Positions 55,217 through 64,000 of a stretch of DNA of 64,000 bases are shown in pieces. A program made the translations under genes and the position numbers. The DNA comes from Lasioglossum baleicum (lineage: Eukaryota > Arthropoda > Insecta > Hymenoptera > Halictidae). The stretch spans positions 1,611,045 to 1,675,044 of the forward strand of contig NC_134936.1 of NCBI RefSeq assembly GCF_051020765.1. The letters run 5' to 3'. The notes under the pieces are model-generated. The model worked only from the letters and a program-made list of their open reading frames with translations, made no database searches and had not been told where the DNA came from. Every line of letters starts with the position of its first letter. The stretch's first letter is position 1.

Positions 55217-56836
55217 GTGTGACGTGGCAGATTTAGCCTACGTCACTCCGAACCTTAGGCGAAAGACCGGGTCACCGAAAAAGCGGTATAATAACGAAAC
55301 GGCTATAACGAGCGCTCTCCCTGGGACATCCGAACGCCCAGAGAATAGAATTATCGCATTTGAATGTCGCGCCGCCGGGCGCGACAAGAGTTTTCAGAAA
55401 CCACCAAAATCGGCGAGGAGCCCGATACCTGTCTCCGGCCGCCGATTGGCGGAAAGCCGCGAGCGGAGACGCTCGGAACACCAATCACAGGGCGCCGCTG
55501 GCGAGGAAGACGGCGAGGATTGGACCGAGCCCGGATCTGTCAACCCGGAGAAAGCGACGAGGCTGTTGAACATAAGGACGATCAGCAGTCCACCCTCGTC
55601 GACGTCTCATCCGGAAAATGCCATGAGAGCTACACCGGAACGGCTCGGATCCATAGATGCCGACTAACCGCCTTATATCGGCCGGGCTTCGGAAAATAGA
55701 AAATACCGAAGGCCCGGGCCGACATGTCATCGAGCCGTCCCTGCGCCCAGAAACAACGTGATTGGCCCGAGCGTCGCCGAAGACGAGAGTGGGGGGAGAA
55801 CTCGCTTCCGCGTTCCGAACCATCTCGAACTGGGCCACTGGGTCGAAGGACTACAATTAGTAAAGACGTGCGAACCTTAGACCGCGATTCAAAAAGTATT
55901 TTGCGACTGCCGCCATTACAGCGATATTGGTAAGTGCCGGTCAGGCTTCATTTCGATATAATTTTGTGACCAGTTCGTGTTGGTTCGGGGATGTTATTTG
56001 AGTTCGCGAAAGTTCGTGCCGCGGTGTACCGCGTGTTTCCCCGCGTTTACCGTTGACCAGGAGTCGCTCTCCTGAGAGGCTCGCGAGGCCGCGGATCGTG
56101 TGTCGCCGAATCCTCGTGCACGAGCTATTCGGGACCCACGATATTCACCCGGTAATTCTTCGGGTTGCCCTCGGATTGTTCCTCGGGAGGATAATGCGCC
56201 GTATTCGTTTCGTGTCGTTCACCGTTCGCACGTTTCGCCCAGTCTCGAATTAGGAACGCGTACGTCACCGGAGCTCGGTCGAATTCGTGCCCTCGTGGCT
56301 TGTAAATTCACGCGAAGTCCTGTGACGACCGAGCTCGACGCGATAGAAGTTATTCGGCGCGATCGGCCGAACAGCCGCCGTCACTTTCGTGTTCGCGCCG
56401 GCAAAAGCTATTGACTATCGCCGGCAACGGCCGGCGGATTGTATGACCGTCTCGTTTTAATAAACGACTATATTTTGCCCGAGATCTACCGAGTAGCTTC
56501 ATTTACCGTGAGAAACGTTCTCGTCGCGGGGAATGCCCCGTTCCTTTCCTCACGTGGTTCCCTGGACCTGTTCGCGGCCGTCACCGGCCTAAACGATGTT
56601 CGCAGATTCGACATCGTTTTGAGAACCGATCGAATCGTTCGAGAGTTTCGCGTGGTACGGTATCGTGCCTGGCGCCCGTTCACTTCGTGTCCAAATTTGT
56701 CGTTCCGTTCGAATCTGCGAAGATCTTTTGTCTCGAGAGGACCACGTGTCGCGCGACCGAGCGTGGCCCGGTCGCAAGGCCATAATTTCTCGAAGGCGGT
56801 TATCTCTCGGTTCGCCGGGGAATAAACGCCGTGACA
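55217..56836. mobile_element. 1620-bp LTR-like insertion (probable solo LTR)
   Basis: Starts TGTGACGTGGCAG and ends AACGCCGTGACA, with 4-bp duplication GGCG (55213-55216 and 56837-56840). It lies between the gag zinc knuckles and the protease of BEL element 3. Deleting it with one duplication keeps the BEL frame open, which supports the boundaries. No retrotransposon domain is present inside; ATTAATAAA-type polyadenylation words occur near its right end on the plus strand. It is long for a solo LTR, so a non-autonomous element is also possible. Confidence 0.75.
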
Positions 56837-58108
56837 GGCGTCGTGGAGAGTCGTATGATGTGGCTGAGCACACTGATGGCATTTGTGAGTGTTCCGATAC
56901 GCACTGGCTTCGTGGTGTCCCAGGCAGTTCAGGCAGAGCCCGGAGGATTTGACACACTGTAACTTTTCCGATGGCGACTTTCCCTTGAATGCCTGGCAGA
57001 AGTAGATGGGATGCCTACCCTGACAGAGCGAACATGTCGACCGCTTCTGGACGACTTCGTTTTCGGTTGAGGTGAGGTGAGTCTTGACCCTGGCTACCGT
57101 CACTCGAGATGCGGATCGTCGTGTCCCAGCTCGCGTCTCTACCGCCTCCTGCGTTCGGACGGTCTTTTCTAGGAATTCGAGCAGCTCAGAGAGTGAGGGA
57201 GGACTCGTTCGACTGCCCAGAGACCGCTCCCAGTGCTTCAGGGTATGGTCATCCAGGGTGCGGACGACATACTGGACCATCCAGAACGCTGAATCATCTA
57301 CGGGAACGTCAAGGGAGTTCAGAGTAGACGCCACGTTACATATGCAGTTCAACACTCTCTTCAGCTCCCCTGCAGTGTGATCGCGAATCTCTTTCATGGT
57401 AAACAGCAGCTCGAACTGGGCGTCGATGAGAAGCCTCCTATTTTCGTAGCGATGCTCCAACAACTCCCACGCCCGATGGAAATTACGACCGGATATTGGT
57501 ACCCGTTGGATTAGCTGAGCAGCTTCTCCACTCAGGCTGGCGGCCAGGTAGTGGAACCGCTCCGCATCGCTCCAGGATTCGTCTTCTAGCACGAGAGTTG
57601 TGAAGAGATCCCTGTACCGAATCCATTCATGGTATGATCCCGTGAAGGTAGGTAAGTCGGCCTTGGGAAGCGCAGATTGAGACACATGCACTTGGATGGG
57701 CGAAGTGTTCGCCGGTGCAGTGAGACTGACTCCATGTGCGCCGTCAATCTGTTGGGCTCCAGCAGGTGAGCCTTGGATGGGCAGCGCAGCGTCACCGGTT
57801 ATCGATTTCCTGGTCGAGTCGAGATCCTCGAACCATTCCATCAGTTCGCTCCGCTGAAGGCAGTATGCGTCTTCTCCGGAGGTGAAGATGTCCAGGGCGA
57901 AGTAATCACCCTTGAGGTCATCCTCCGTGGCAGCATGTCGAATACTCACATCGTTGTTCTGGAACTCCTTCCAGCGAGCGTCCAGATTTCGTAAATGGAC
58001 CTCGATGACTGCCTTAGTGATTTTTGCCTTGCCGAGCTTGCGAACGTTGTCACACGTGCGAGACATACGTCCGTGCAGAAGGTGTTGATCGGCAACCAAT
58101 GTGTCCAT
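56837..58108 (-). pseudogene. BEL/Pao gag, cut by the LTR-like insertion
   Basis: ATG at 58108 (MDTLVADQHLLHG) chosen over the in-frame Met at 58270, because that one lies on the primer-binding site. DUF1759 signature ADLPTFTGSYHEWIRYRDLF, then zinc knuckles (CSLCQGRHPIYFC, CLNCLGHHEAS, CHQCAQPHHTTLH). The frame then runs into the insertion and reads foreign sequence to 56486. The rest of the polyprotein resumes at 55216 in the same register. Confidence 0.9.
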
Positions 58109-58251
58109 GGTGCGGCGATTGAAGACGGTGCGAAGGATGAGTAGATGATGAATATGAGATGCACAAAGAACAACGAAGCGGATGGGTTCGACAGGAGTTG
58201 TACGATAGTAAGACGTGGACAGGAATAACAGTAGGTACGGATTCCGAAGGA

Positions 58252-58269
58252 ATCCGGCTCGAAGGACCA
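58252..58269 (-). promoter_or_regulatory. Primer-binding site, tRNA-Tyr
   Basis: Same 18 bases as in BEL elements 1 and 2, two bases from the 5' LTR. Confidence 0.9.
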
Positions 58270-58271
58270 AA

Positions 58272-58981
58272 TGTTGAAAACTCTAGCTATGGAAGGCGAT
58301 AAAAGGGAGAGAAGAAAAGGTGTGAGAAGATAAGATTAACAGAAACAGAATGTATTTTACCACAATGAACAGTTACACAAAGAACAGAAACGAATAATGA
58401 ATGATCACGCTCGAAATGACGTACGAGTATCGTGAATCGAAGCCGAACGTGTATAATTATGAGTGAATATAAACTGTGTGTCAGTGTGACAAGAGCGCAG
58501 AGAAATCGTGTACTCGATAGTACGATATTACGATAAGAGCCGCGAGAGGCTGACGTCGCTCTCTTTTATACTTTGGTGGGCCATCGTTTTCGGAAGGAAT
58601 AAGGAGAGGGGATTTTGAAATTAAAGGTCGAGGATCGCAGCAACGTTCGTGAGGGCAATGGCCTGATAACCGGAGCTGCGAGGGAAACAAAGGAATTAGG
58701 TAACGGGAGCATTATAAGGAAAAACATAGGAGACGATGGCCCACGGGACATTATTACGAGTTCGACAACCTTTCGATGCGACGAGGTTTACATAGGCGGT
58801 CGATCGCTTGTTGTCGAACGCTGTTGTCGAACACAGCTGATCGTTGGTGAGGCATAAGAAACGGCCGCGCGAAATAGTTTTTGCCTCACCAGTGTCATGG
58901 GTATGAAGCTAATATAAATTTAAAGGTCCCCTGAGATATGAAATGACGAGATTCAAAAAACGGACAGGAGTTTTCTGAACA
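58272..58981 (-). repeat. 5' LTR of BEL element 3
   Basis: 710 bp, TG...CA, matched to 50734-51443. Confidence 0.92.
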
Positions 58982-59993
58982 CATGTGTAACGTTTTATGG
59001 AATACGTAAAATATAAATTTGAGAAATCTTGTTGCGATCAACATACACAAAAAAAATTACTGTAAAGGTAAAAACGCATTACAAGCGTGTCAAAGATATT
59101 TTTTATAATAATTTATAATGATTAAAAAACGAAACGAGCCTACTACCTTATATCTTTATTTTACTAGAGGTGAGCGAAATATCAGAACGAAACAGAATTG
59201 AAAAACTTCTATTATATTTTAATACTAAAGAATTACCTCGGATGCAATATTTAACACTAAAATCTTACATTTTTCGCTATGTGAAGTCATCTGATAATAA
59301 TTTGTACCAACAATATACCTCGCAAACATTCTATTACCAAATATTTGCGAAAATACATAATTTTTTCACATACCCGACCGCTATTTTGTTTTTTTAATTT
59401 TGACATCAGATTCATATTCAACGACCCTTGAGTTTCAGCAATTGATGCGATACCGCATCCAACTTTAATGGCTTTAAACAATAATAATTTGAGCGGGCGG
59501 AGAGGGGCGGAATTAATTTTTTCATGATTATTTAGAAGGAAGGTGTACTAAAAATATTCCAATTAATTAGAAAGCTAAACTCGGCTAAACTTTAAAGATA
59601 TACCATCTTAAATGGAAAGGACTTCACAAATTTTTCTTACGGCATTGAGCATTATTATATAAATAGAGTATTTACATTAATAAATAATAGAAAGATATGA
59701 TTTTTATCACAAAAGTCTGCTCTTCAATATAAAAAAAAAGCGAGAGATAATATTAAATAGGAACGTCAGGGCACCGCATCACAGAGAAGTAATTTTTCTC
59801 GTGAAAAATCCTCCTCTTAAAATGTCCTATTTTCAATGTTTATTGTAACTATTATATTTATTAAATTGTACTATTTTCTTCATTTCCGAGGTCTGTGAAC
59901 ATTTGGGAAGCAATGTTTATAGATATCGATACGAGAAAGTTCGTTTTTGGGCAGAAAGGCACACGATTTTCCAATCCAGACCACTGTGTGACG

Positions 59994-60460
59994 GCTCATC
60001 GAAAAAGACGTAAGAAACGAATTAGCTTAAATTTTTCGACTCCATACAGTTGATGGTCGAGGTTAAAAAAATAATTTTGCAATAGCCCAATCCTTTCCTA
60101 ATAAAACCACCAAAAAAAAAAGTGTAGCTCAATCGGATTTCAACGAAAATATGATTTCATTTGTTTCGTTGACAAAAAATTCGATTTTTTGCAAAATCCT
60201 GAGGTGGTAGACAAATTCTGAGACCAGATTTGAAATAAGCGTGCAAGAATCTACGGGAAATGATGTACAGCATGTTGCAAAAAAGTTTTATTGAAATTGT
60301 GCAGGTTTAACGAATTTTGTCAAGGTTAAAAAACGTTCGTACCATCATTTCCCTACTTTTACCATATTCTGCAAAATTTGAGCTTTAATTTTTAAAAAAA
60401 ATTCATCGTTCTATCTCTTTTCTATCGAAAGTTATTCGATTTTAACGCAGAATTCATCGG
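59994..60460. other. No gene seen
   Basis: AT-rich sequence with a segment (GTCGAGGTTAAAAAAATAATTTTGCAATAGCCCAATC) also present near 5730-5765, part of an unassigned dispersed repeat. Confidence 0.4.
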
Positions 60461-60467
60461 GTTGTCG

Positions 60468-60558
60468 CGCTGTGGCGACCCGGCGGTGACGATCCTTGCA
60501 GCGACCCGTGCAGCGACCCTTGCAGCGACCCAATAGCTGCACGGGTCGCTGCAAGGAC
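60468..60558. repeat. GC-rich cluster of TGCAGCGACCC repeats forming a hairpin
   Basis: Three direct TGCAGCGACCC units (about 60498-60531) face an inverted TGCACGGGTCGCTGCAAGGA at 60537-60556, able to fold back. It lies 70 bp before the ribozyme relic. Confidence 0.65.
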
Positions 60559-60624
60559 CACCTGACCACCCCCTGGATCGCGACGGAATGGCCAAAAAAA
60601 GGTCTGTCACAGCTCTGACCGACC

Positions 60625-60676
60625 AGTCCTGAACCGCTAGAGGACTCATCAGTAAGGCGGGCCCTGCCCGAGACGC
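60625..60676 (-). ncRNA. Hammerhead ribozyme relic, copy C
   Basis: Minus strand keeps GUC before stem I, CUGAUGA, and stem II GUCC/GGAC in the same arrangement as copy A, plus the downstream GATATCGGAAGGCG block. GAAA is absent after stem II (UGGU instead) and stem I is disrupted, so it should not cleave. Confidence 0.55.
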
Positions 60677-60708
60677 TGCGATATCGGAAGGCGGTTTAAG
60701 ACTGTATG

Positions 60709-62333
60709 CAGGGTGTCCCAAAACCCCTTCGACTCCGGGAAATGGGAGGTTCCTTAGGTCATTTGAAGCAACATTTTCCTTTGCACCAATGTCAGCCGGG
60801 GCTTTGTTTAGAAGTTATTAACGAAAAACACGGACCAATCAGAGCGCGACCTAGACGCGCGATGGCACGTTCAACCAGGCGCGCCGGGAGACGAGCGTGG
60901 TGTAACGCCGCGATGCCCCAACGAACAAGAGTTTCTCGAGATTATGTGAATCTCCCCCGATTTGGATGAGCTTTGGATATGTTGTCAAGACCATGATTCT
61001 GAACAACATTTCCCTTTACAGTTTTTGTCGGTCGGAAGAACTTTACTTGCCAATTCATATGGGTGGATCTCTTTACCCGACTTACGGCAACTTTACCCGA
61101 ACGAGGGAAGAAGCAGAAACTAATTGTATTAAAAACTCACTTATTCAGCCGTAAATCCATTTGCTGCTTCGAAAGGTGTGTCACTGGGTCACTCGGTGAC
61201 GAACTCCACAGATGTCTTCAGGTATACGACAGTACCGAAAGCTAAGGGACGTACGGCCAGGTCGACGAACTGCACAGCCGCTGGTAGAAGGCCTAAGGGA
61301 TGCGCGGTCAAGTCGACGATCCAGAATTTCACTTTCACTTTCGAATCGATAAATAATTCGTATGTTTATTTCACACAAATGCCTTCAAATTTTTCCACAC
61401 TCACAATCACTGTTCACATTTGTCAACACATAGTTATGCACTAATAATAATTGCTTAAACTAATTAAACGATTATTTAATCCAATCACTAGACTGCGGAT
61501 CTTTATGTAAAATGAAAGTTGGCTGCCGCTATTACAAGGGGTAGGAGCCAGACAGATATTTGATTCTTACTGTTATCATTTTAAGAAGTTGAAAATAATA
61601 CATTGGTGTTTTGAAATTATTTTAATCTCTCTACTGTATTAAAATGCACCTACTCATGTTTGCTACAAATGCATGAAATCCGCAGTCGAGTGATTGCATT
61701 CCCTGATTGTTGTGATTTGTGCAGCAGGACAAGGATATGGCAATTATTATTAGTGCATAACTATGTGTTGACAAATGTGAACAGTGATTGTGAGTGTGGA
61801 AAAATTTCAAGGCATCTGTGTGAAATAAACATACGAATTATTTATCGATTCGAAAGTGAAAGTTAAATTCTGGATCGTCGACTTGACCGCGCATCCCTTA
61901 GGCCTTCTACCAGCGGCTGTGCAGTTCGTCGACCTGGCCGTACGTCCCTTAGCTTTCGGTACTGTCGTATACCTGAAGACATCTGTGCAGTTCGTCACCG
62001 AGTGACCCAGTGACACACCTTTCGAAGCAGCAAATGGATTTACGGCTGAATAAGTGAGTTTTTAATACAATTAGTTTCTGCTTCTTCCCTCGTTCGGGTA
62101 AAATTGCCGTAAGTCGGGTAAAGAGATCCACCCATATGAATTGACAAGTAAAGTTCTTCCGACCGACAAAAACTGTAAAGGGTAATGTTGTTCAGAATCA
62201 TGGTCTTGATAACATATCCAAAGCTCATCCAAATCGGGTAGAAGATAGTACATCGATCGATTTACAATGACAAGTTTTTACAATTATGTATCTCGTAAAC
62301 TAAAGCCGGCTGACAAAAACTGGAAAGGGAAAT
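60709..62333. mobile_element. Second copy of the CAGGGTGTCCC foldback element, truncated
   Basis: Left arm 60709-61486, AGACTGCGGA MITE in the loop (about 61492-61688), right arm 61689-62333. The right arm is cut by the LTR at 62334, within ACTGGAAAGGGAAAT. Same organisation as 24295-33506. Frames of 60-88 codons in the arms recur in both orientations and are not supported as genes. Confidence 0.8.
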
Positions 62334-63435
62334 TGTTACGTCCCGGAGTCTGACTTTCGCGAAAACTATCGTTCCGCGACCCATTCCCCTTACTGGACGC
62401 TCTCAAATGCGATACAACCTTTTGTCCACGCGGCACGTTACGTCCGACGTCTGACTGGGAACCACGACTTTCGCGAACATGCGTATTCTACTTAACGCTT
62501 ACAGTAGATTCGCCCCAAAGCGGCGGACGAGAACAGAGATAACTGAGACGGCACGAATCTTCGCAGGGAAATATCTAGCAACTTATCGGACAGTTGAGTA
62601 TAGCGATCGGTGAAGACAGGCAGGCTTCCTTTATGCGAACTGCTTCCGTTGCTCGCTGACGGCTGCAGTCGAATCAGGCTGGATCGTCGTAGGAAGGACG
62701 ATGATCCTCACTCGTCCTGGGAAGATCACGTCGTCGGTGATCCTCGGTTGGCGGGAGATACCCCGCTGTTGTCCTCCGTCTCGCGTTCGTTGACGCGCAC
62801 GAGCTTTCGTAATTGATAGCGACGAACGTGAATTGAATAGGAGAGTATTGCAAGCGCGAGGATGTAGGGAGAAGAACTAAGCGAGACTCACTTATTAAAT
62901 TAATAACTGGGAATATATTTGTAACGTATGAAATGAAATTATAATGAACTAGAAGCGCGTGTTATATCAGGACCGCTCAAAGGCGGATGAGAGCGAGGAC
63001 TCGTCGGAGTCTGGACCGGGACATCCAGGAGGCGGCGAGCCTCGCTGGAGTCTTGAACGAACGTGTCAGACTGGCTGTCCGAATTGAACTGAACTAACTG
63101 AACTCTTTTTAGGATCGTGAGGTCGAATACATAGGTGTCTTATTTTCTACCGGATGTCTCGTTAGACATAACGCTATGGATGTTATGAGAAGCGCGCGAT
63201 TAATGATTACGGTGAATGCTACGTGATACTGCTACGGGGAATACATTAAGATATGATTATTATACAAGGGTTAAGATAAGAATGGGTATATGGTATGAGG
63301 TGAGAATCGGATCTGATGAACGGAGCGAAGTATGACTACTTATAACTAATCAATATTCTTAATAATTACGGTTACAATATCCTACTCTTATTGGCTATGC
63401 TTATAACCTATGGCAACACGTCGGCAGACGTGACA
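62334..63435 (-). repeat. 3' LTR (1102 bp) of an LTR retrotransposon running off the window
   Basis: In element sense it starts TGTCACGTCTGCCGACGTG and ends GGGACGTAACA. The purine tract AAGGGGTGAGG (complement of 63436-63446) lies directly upstream and overlaps the stop codon of the adjoining frame. The other LTR, and therefore the target duplication, is outside the window. It interrupts the foldback arm. Confidence 0.75.
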
Positions 63436-63437
63436 CC

Positions 63438-64000
63438 TCACCCCTTGGCGAAATAATTTTCGGCACGAAAATTATTTCTCATCCTCGGAGTCGAACGTCG
63501 CGGTTCAACGTAACGTTTCATAAAATGTCGTCTTGGACTCGCATCGTCAAACATGTCGGACGAGTCGTAATCCATCGTAGAGGAAATAGGGAAGGGTTGA
63601 CGCGTCATCGTCTTCGCTGAAAATGTATATCGCTTGCGACTTATCGGCTGTAACACAAACATCTTAGATTTCGGAGAGTTTACAATATGCATGTTACGCT
63701 TCGCGGCTATCGCTCTAAATGTAAACGTTTTTGATTTCACGGGTTTCGGTTTCGTGCGAATGACTCGGTCTGTCTTGTATAAGCGGTCGCTGGAGAGGTG
63801 AGATTTATTGTGATTATCGCGCGTTGAACTTTGAATATTTCTCTTGTTGCTGAGATGGTCGGTACTAATTATGTCCGTGACCTCGTCGCAGCGGGAATCG
63901 AGAGAATATGAATTGGAAAGAGAATTAGATGAATTGGGACGAAGATTTAGGATTTTTAGATTTGGATTGGACTTGGGATACGCGTTGGTATCTAAAATGG
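63438..64000 (-). CDS. C-terminal end of an LTR-retrotransposon protein, partial
   Basis: Translated by hand, the frame is open from the window end (64000) to TGA at 63438-63440, about 187 codons; the start is outside. It is hydrophilic and rich in Ser, Asn, Lys and Arg, without a recognisable domain. It lies right against the purine tract and 3' LTR, so it is the last coding part of the element, either a pol C-terminal tail or a third frame. No membrane segment is seen near its end, which argues against an envelope protein. Confidence 0.5.
   Translation of the reverse strand, partial: ILDTNAYPKSNPNLKILNLRPNSSNSLSNSYSLDSRCDEVTDIISTDHLSNKRNIQSSTRDNHNKSHLSSDRLYKTDRVIRTKPKPVKSKTFTFRAIAAKRNMHIVNSPKSKMFVLQPISRKRYTFSAKTMTRQPFPISSTMDYDSSDMFDDASPRRHFMKRYVEPRRSTPRMRNNFRAENYFAKG

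Larger units (their letters stand above)
50734..58981 (-). mobile_element. BEL/Pao LTR retrotransposon 3, degenerate
   Basis: LTRs 50734-51443 and 58272-58981 (710 bp each) with four substitutions seen by eye. Target duplication CATG, possibly CATGT (50730-50733 and 58982-58985). tRNA-Tyr primer site, and the shared purine tract (AAAGGCGGGCGGAA) before the 3' LTR. Gag and pol are separated by a 1620-bp LTR-like insertion, and pol has several lesions. Confidence 0.94.
50467..59988. mobile_element. Transib-like non-autonomous element split by BEL element 3
   Basis: Ends CACAGTGGTCTGGATTGGAA and complement (to 59988), an inverted repeat of about 30 bp through CGTGTGCC. 5-bp duplication TGACG at 50462-50466 and 59989-59993. 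Removing the BEL insertion leaves about 1.27 kb, noncoding and AT-rich (50497-50733 and 58986-59958). Confidence 0.87.

Noticed and set aside
63314..63340. CTGATGA near 63317 as a fourth hammerhead
   Set aside because: No stem II/GAAA and no cleavage-site partner in the right geometry.
1..64000. tRNA genes
   Set aside because: The tRNA-like matches at 12721, 26575, 48389 and 58252 are primer-binding sites of 18 bases next to LTRs; no cloverleaf is present.

Overview
This window reads as repeat-dense, eukaryotic nuclear DNA from an arthropod, most likely an insect. The evidence is three BEL/Pao and two Ty3/Gypsy-type retroelements of arthropod type, Transib-type, hAT-type and Harbinger-type DNA transposons, and a transposon-associated MADF-BESS gene with spliceosomal introns. 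An ant or other hymenopteran is my guess, not something the sequence proves. I see no rRNA, tRNA or CRISPR locus and no convincing conserved host gene. Almost every long reading frame belongs to a mobile element.

Layout. 1-2885: truncated Gypsy element (gag end plus pol, cut inside integrase). 3065-3935: last exon of a PIF/Harbinger (HARBI1-like) transposase. 5259-17165: a MADF-BESS protein gene in three exons. Its 9.7 kb first intron is almost entirely nested elements: a MITE (5416-5990) and a hAT (6037-15006, TSD CATATAAC) that itself holds BEL element 1 (6448-13072, TSD AATTG) and a solo LTR (13735-14849, TSD ATAT). 17166-23500: dispersed and inverted repeats, including an alternating palindromic array (20225-21420) and a hAT (21455-23001, TSD CCTTAAAC). 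23534-33706: a Transib-like element (TSD CGGCG) containing a foldback element (24295-33506), containing BEL element 2 (26148-33141, TSD ACAAT), whose 3' LTR contains a 287-bp insertion (32644-32930, TSD ACGT) that carries a hammerhead ribozyme.

33707-43676: hAT MITE, a second Transib-like element (TSD CGCCG), a second hammerhead ribozyme (36223-36293), inverted-duplicated repeat blocks and a 630-bp foldback locus (40112-40741). 43677-48716: a complete Gypsy element on the minus strand with LTRs identical by eye (TSD GTCT, tRNA-Trp primer site), but with two frameshifts and an altered reverse-transcriptase active site. 50467-59988: a third Transib-like element (TSD TGACG) containing BEL element 3 (50734-58981), itself split by a 1.6-kb LTR-like insertion (55217-56836, TSD GGCG). 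60709-64000: a second foldback copy interrupted by an LTR element that runs off the window.

The most interesting signals are RNA structures, not genes. Two type III hammerhead ribozymes have 10-bp loop I-loop II kissing complements that covary between copies, and one lies in an LTR-like unit with a 4-bp target duplication. A seven-unit array of covarying 6-bp hairpins with a GCGAA loop lies inside a solo LTR.
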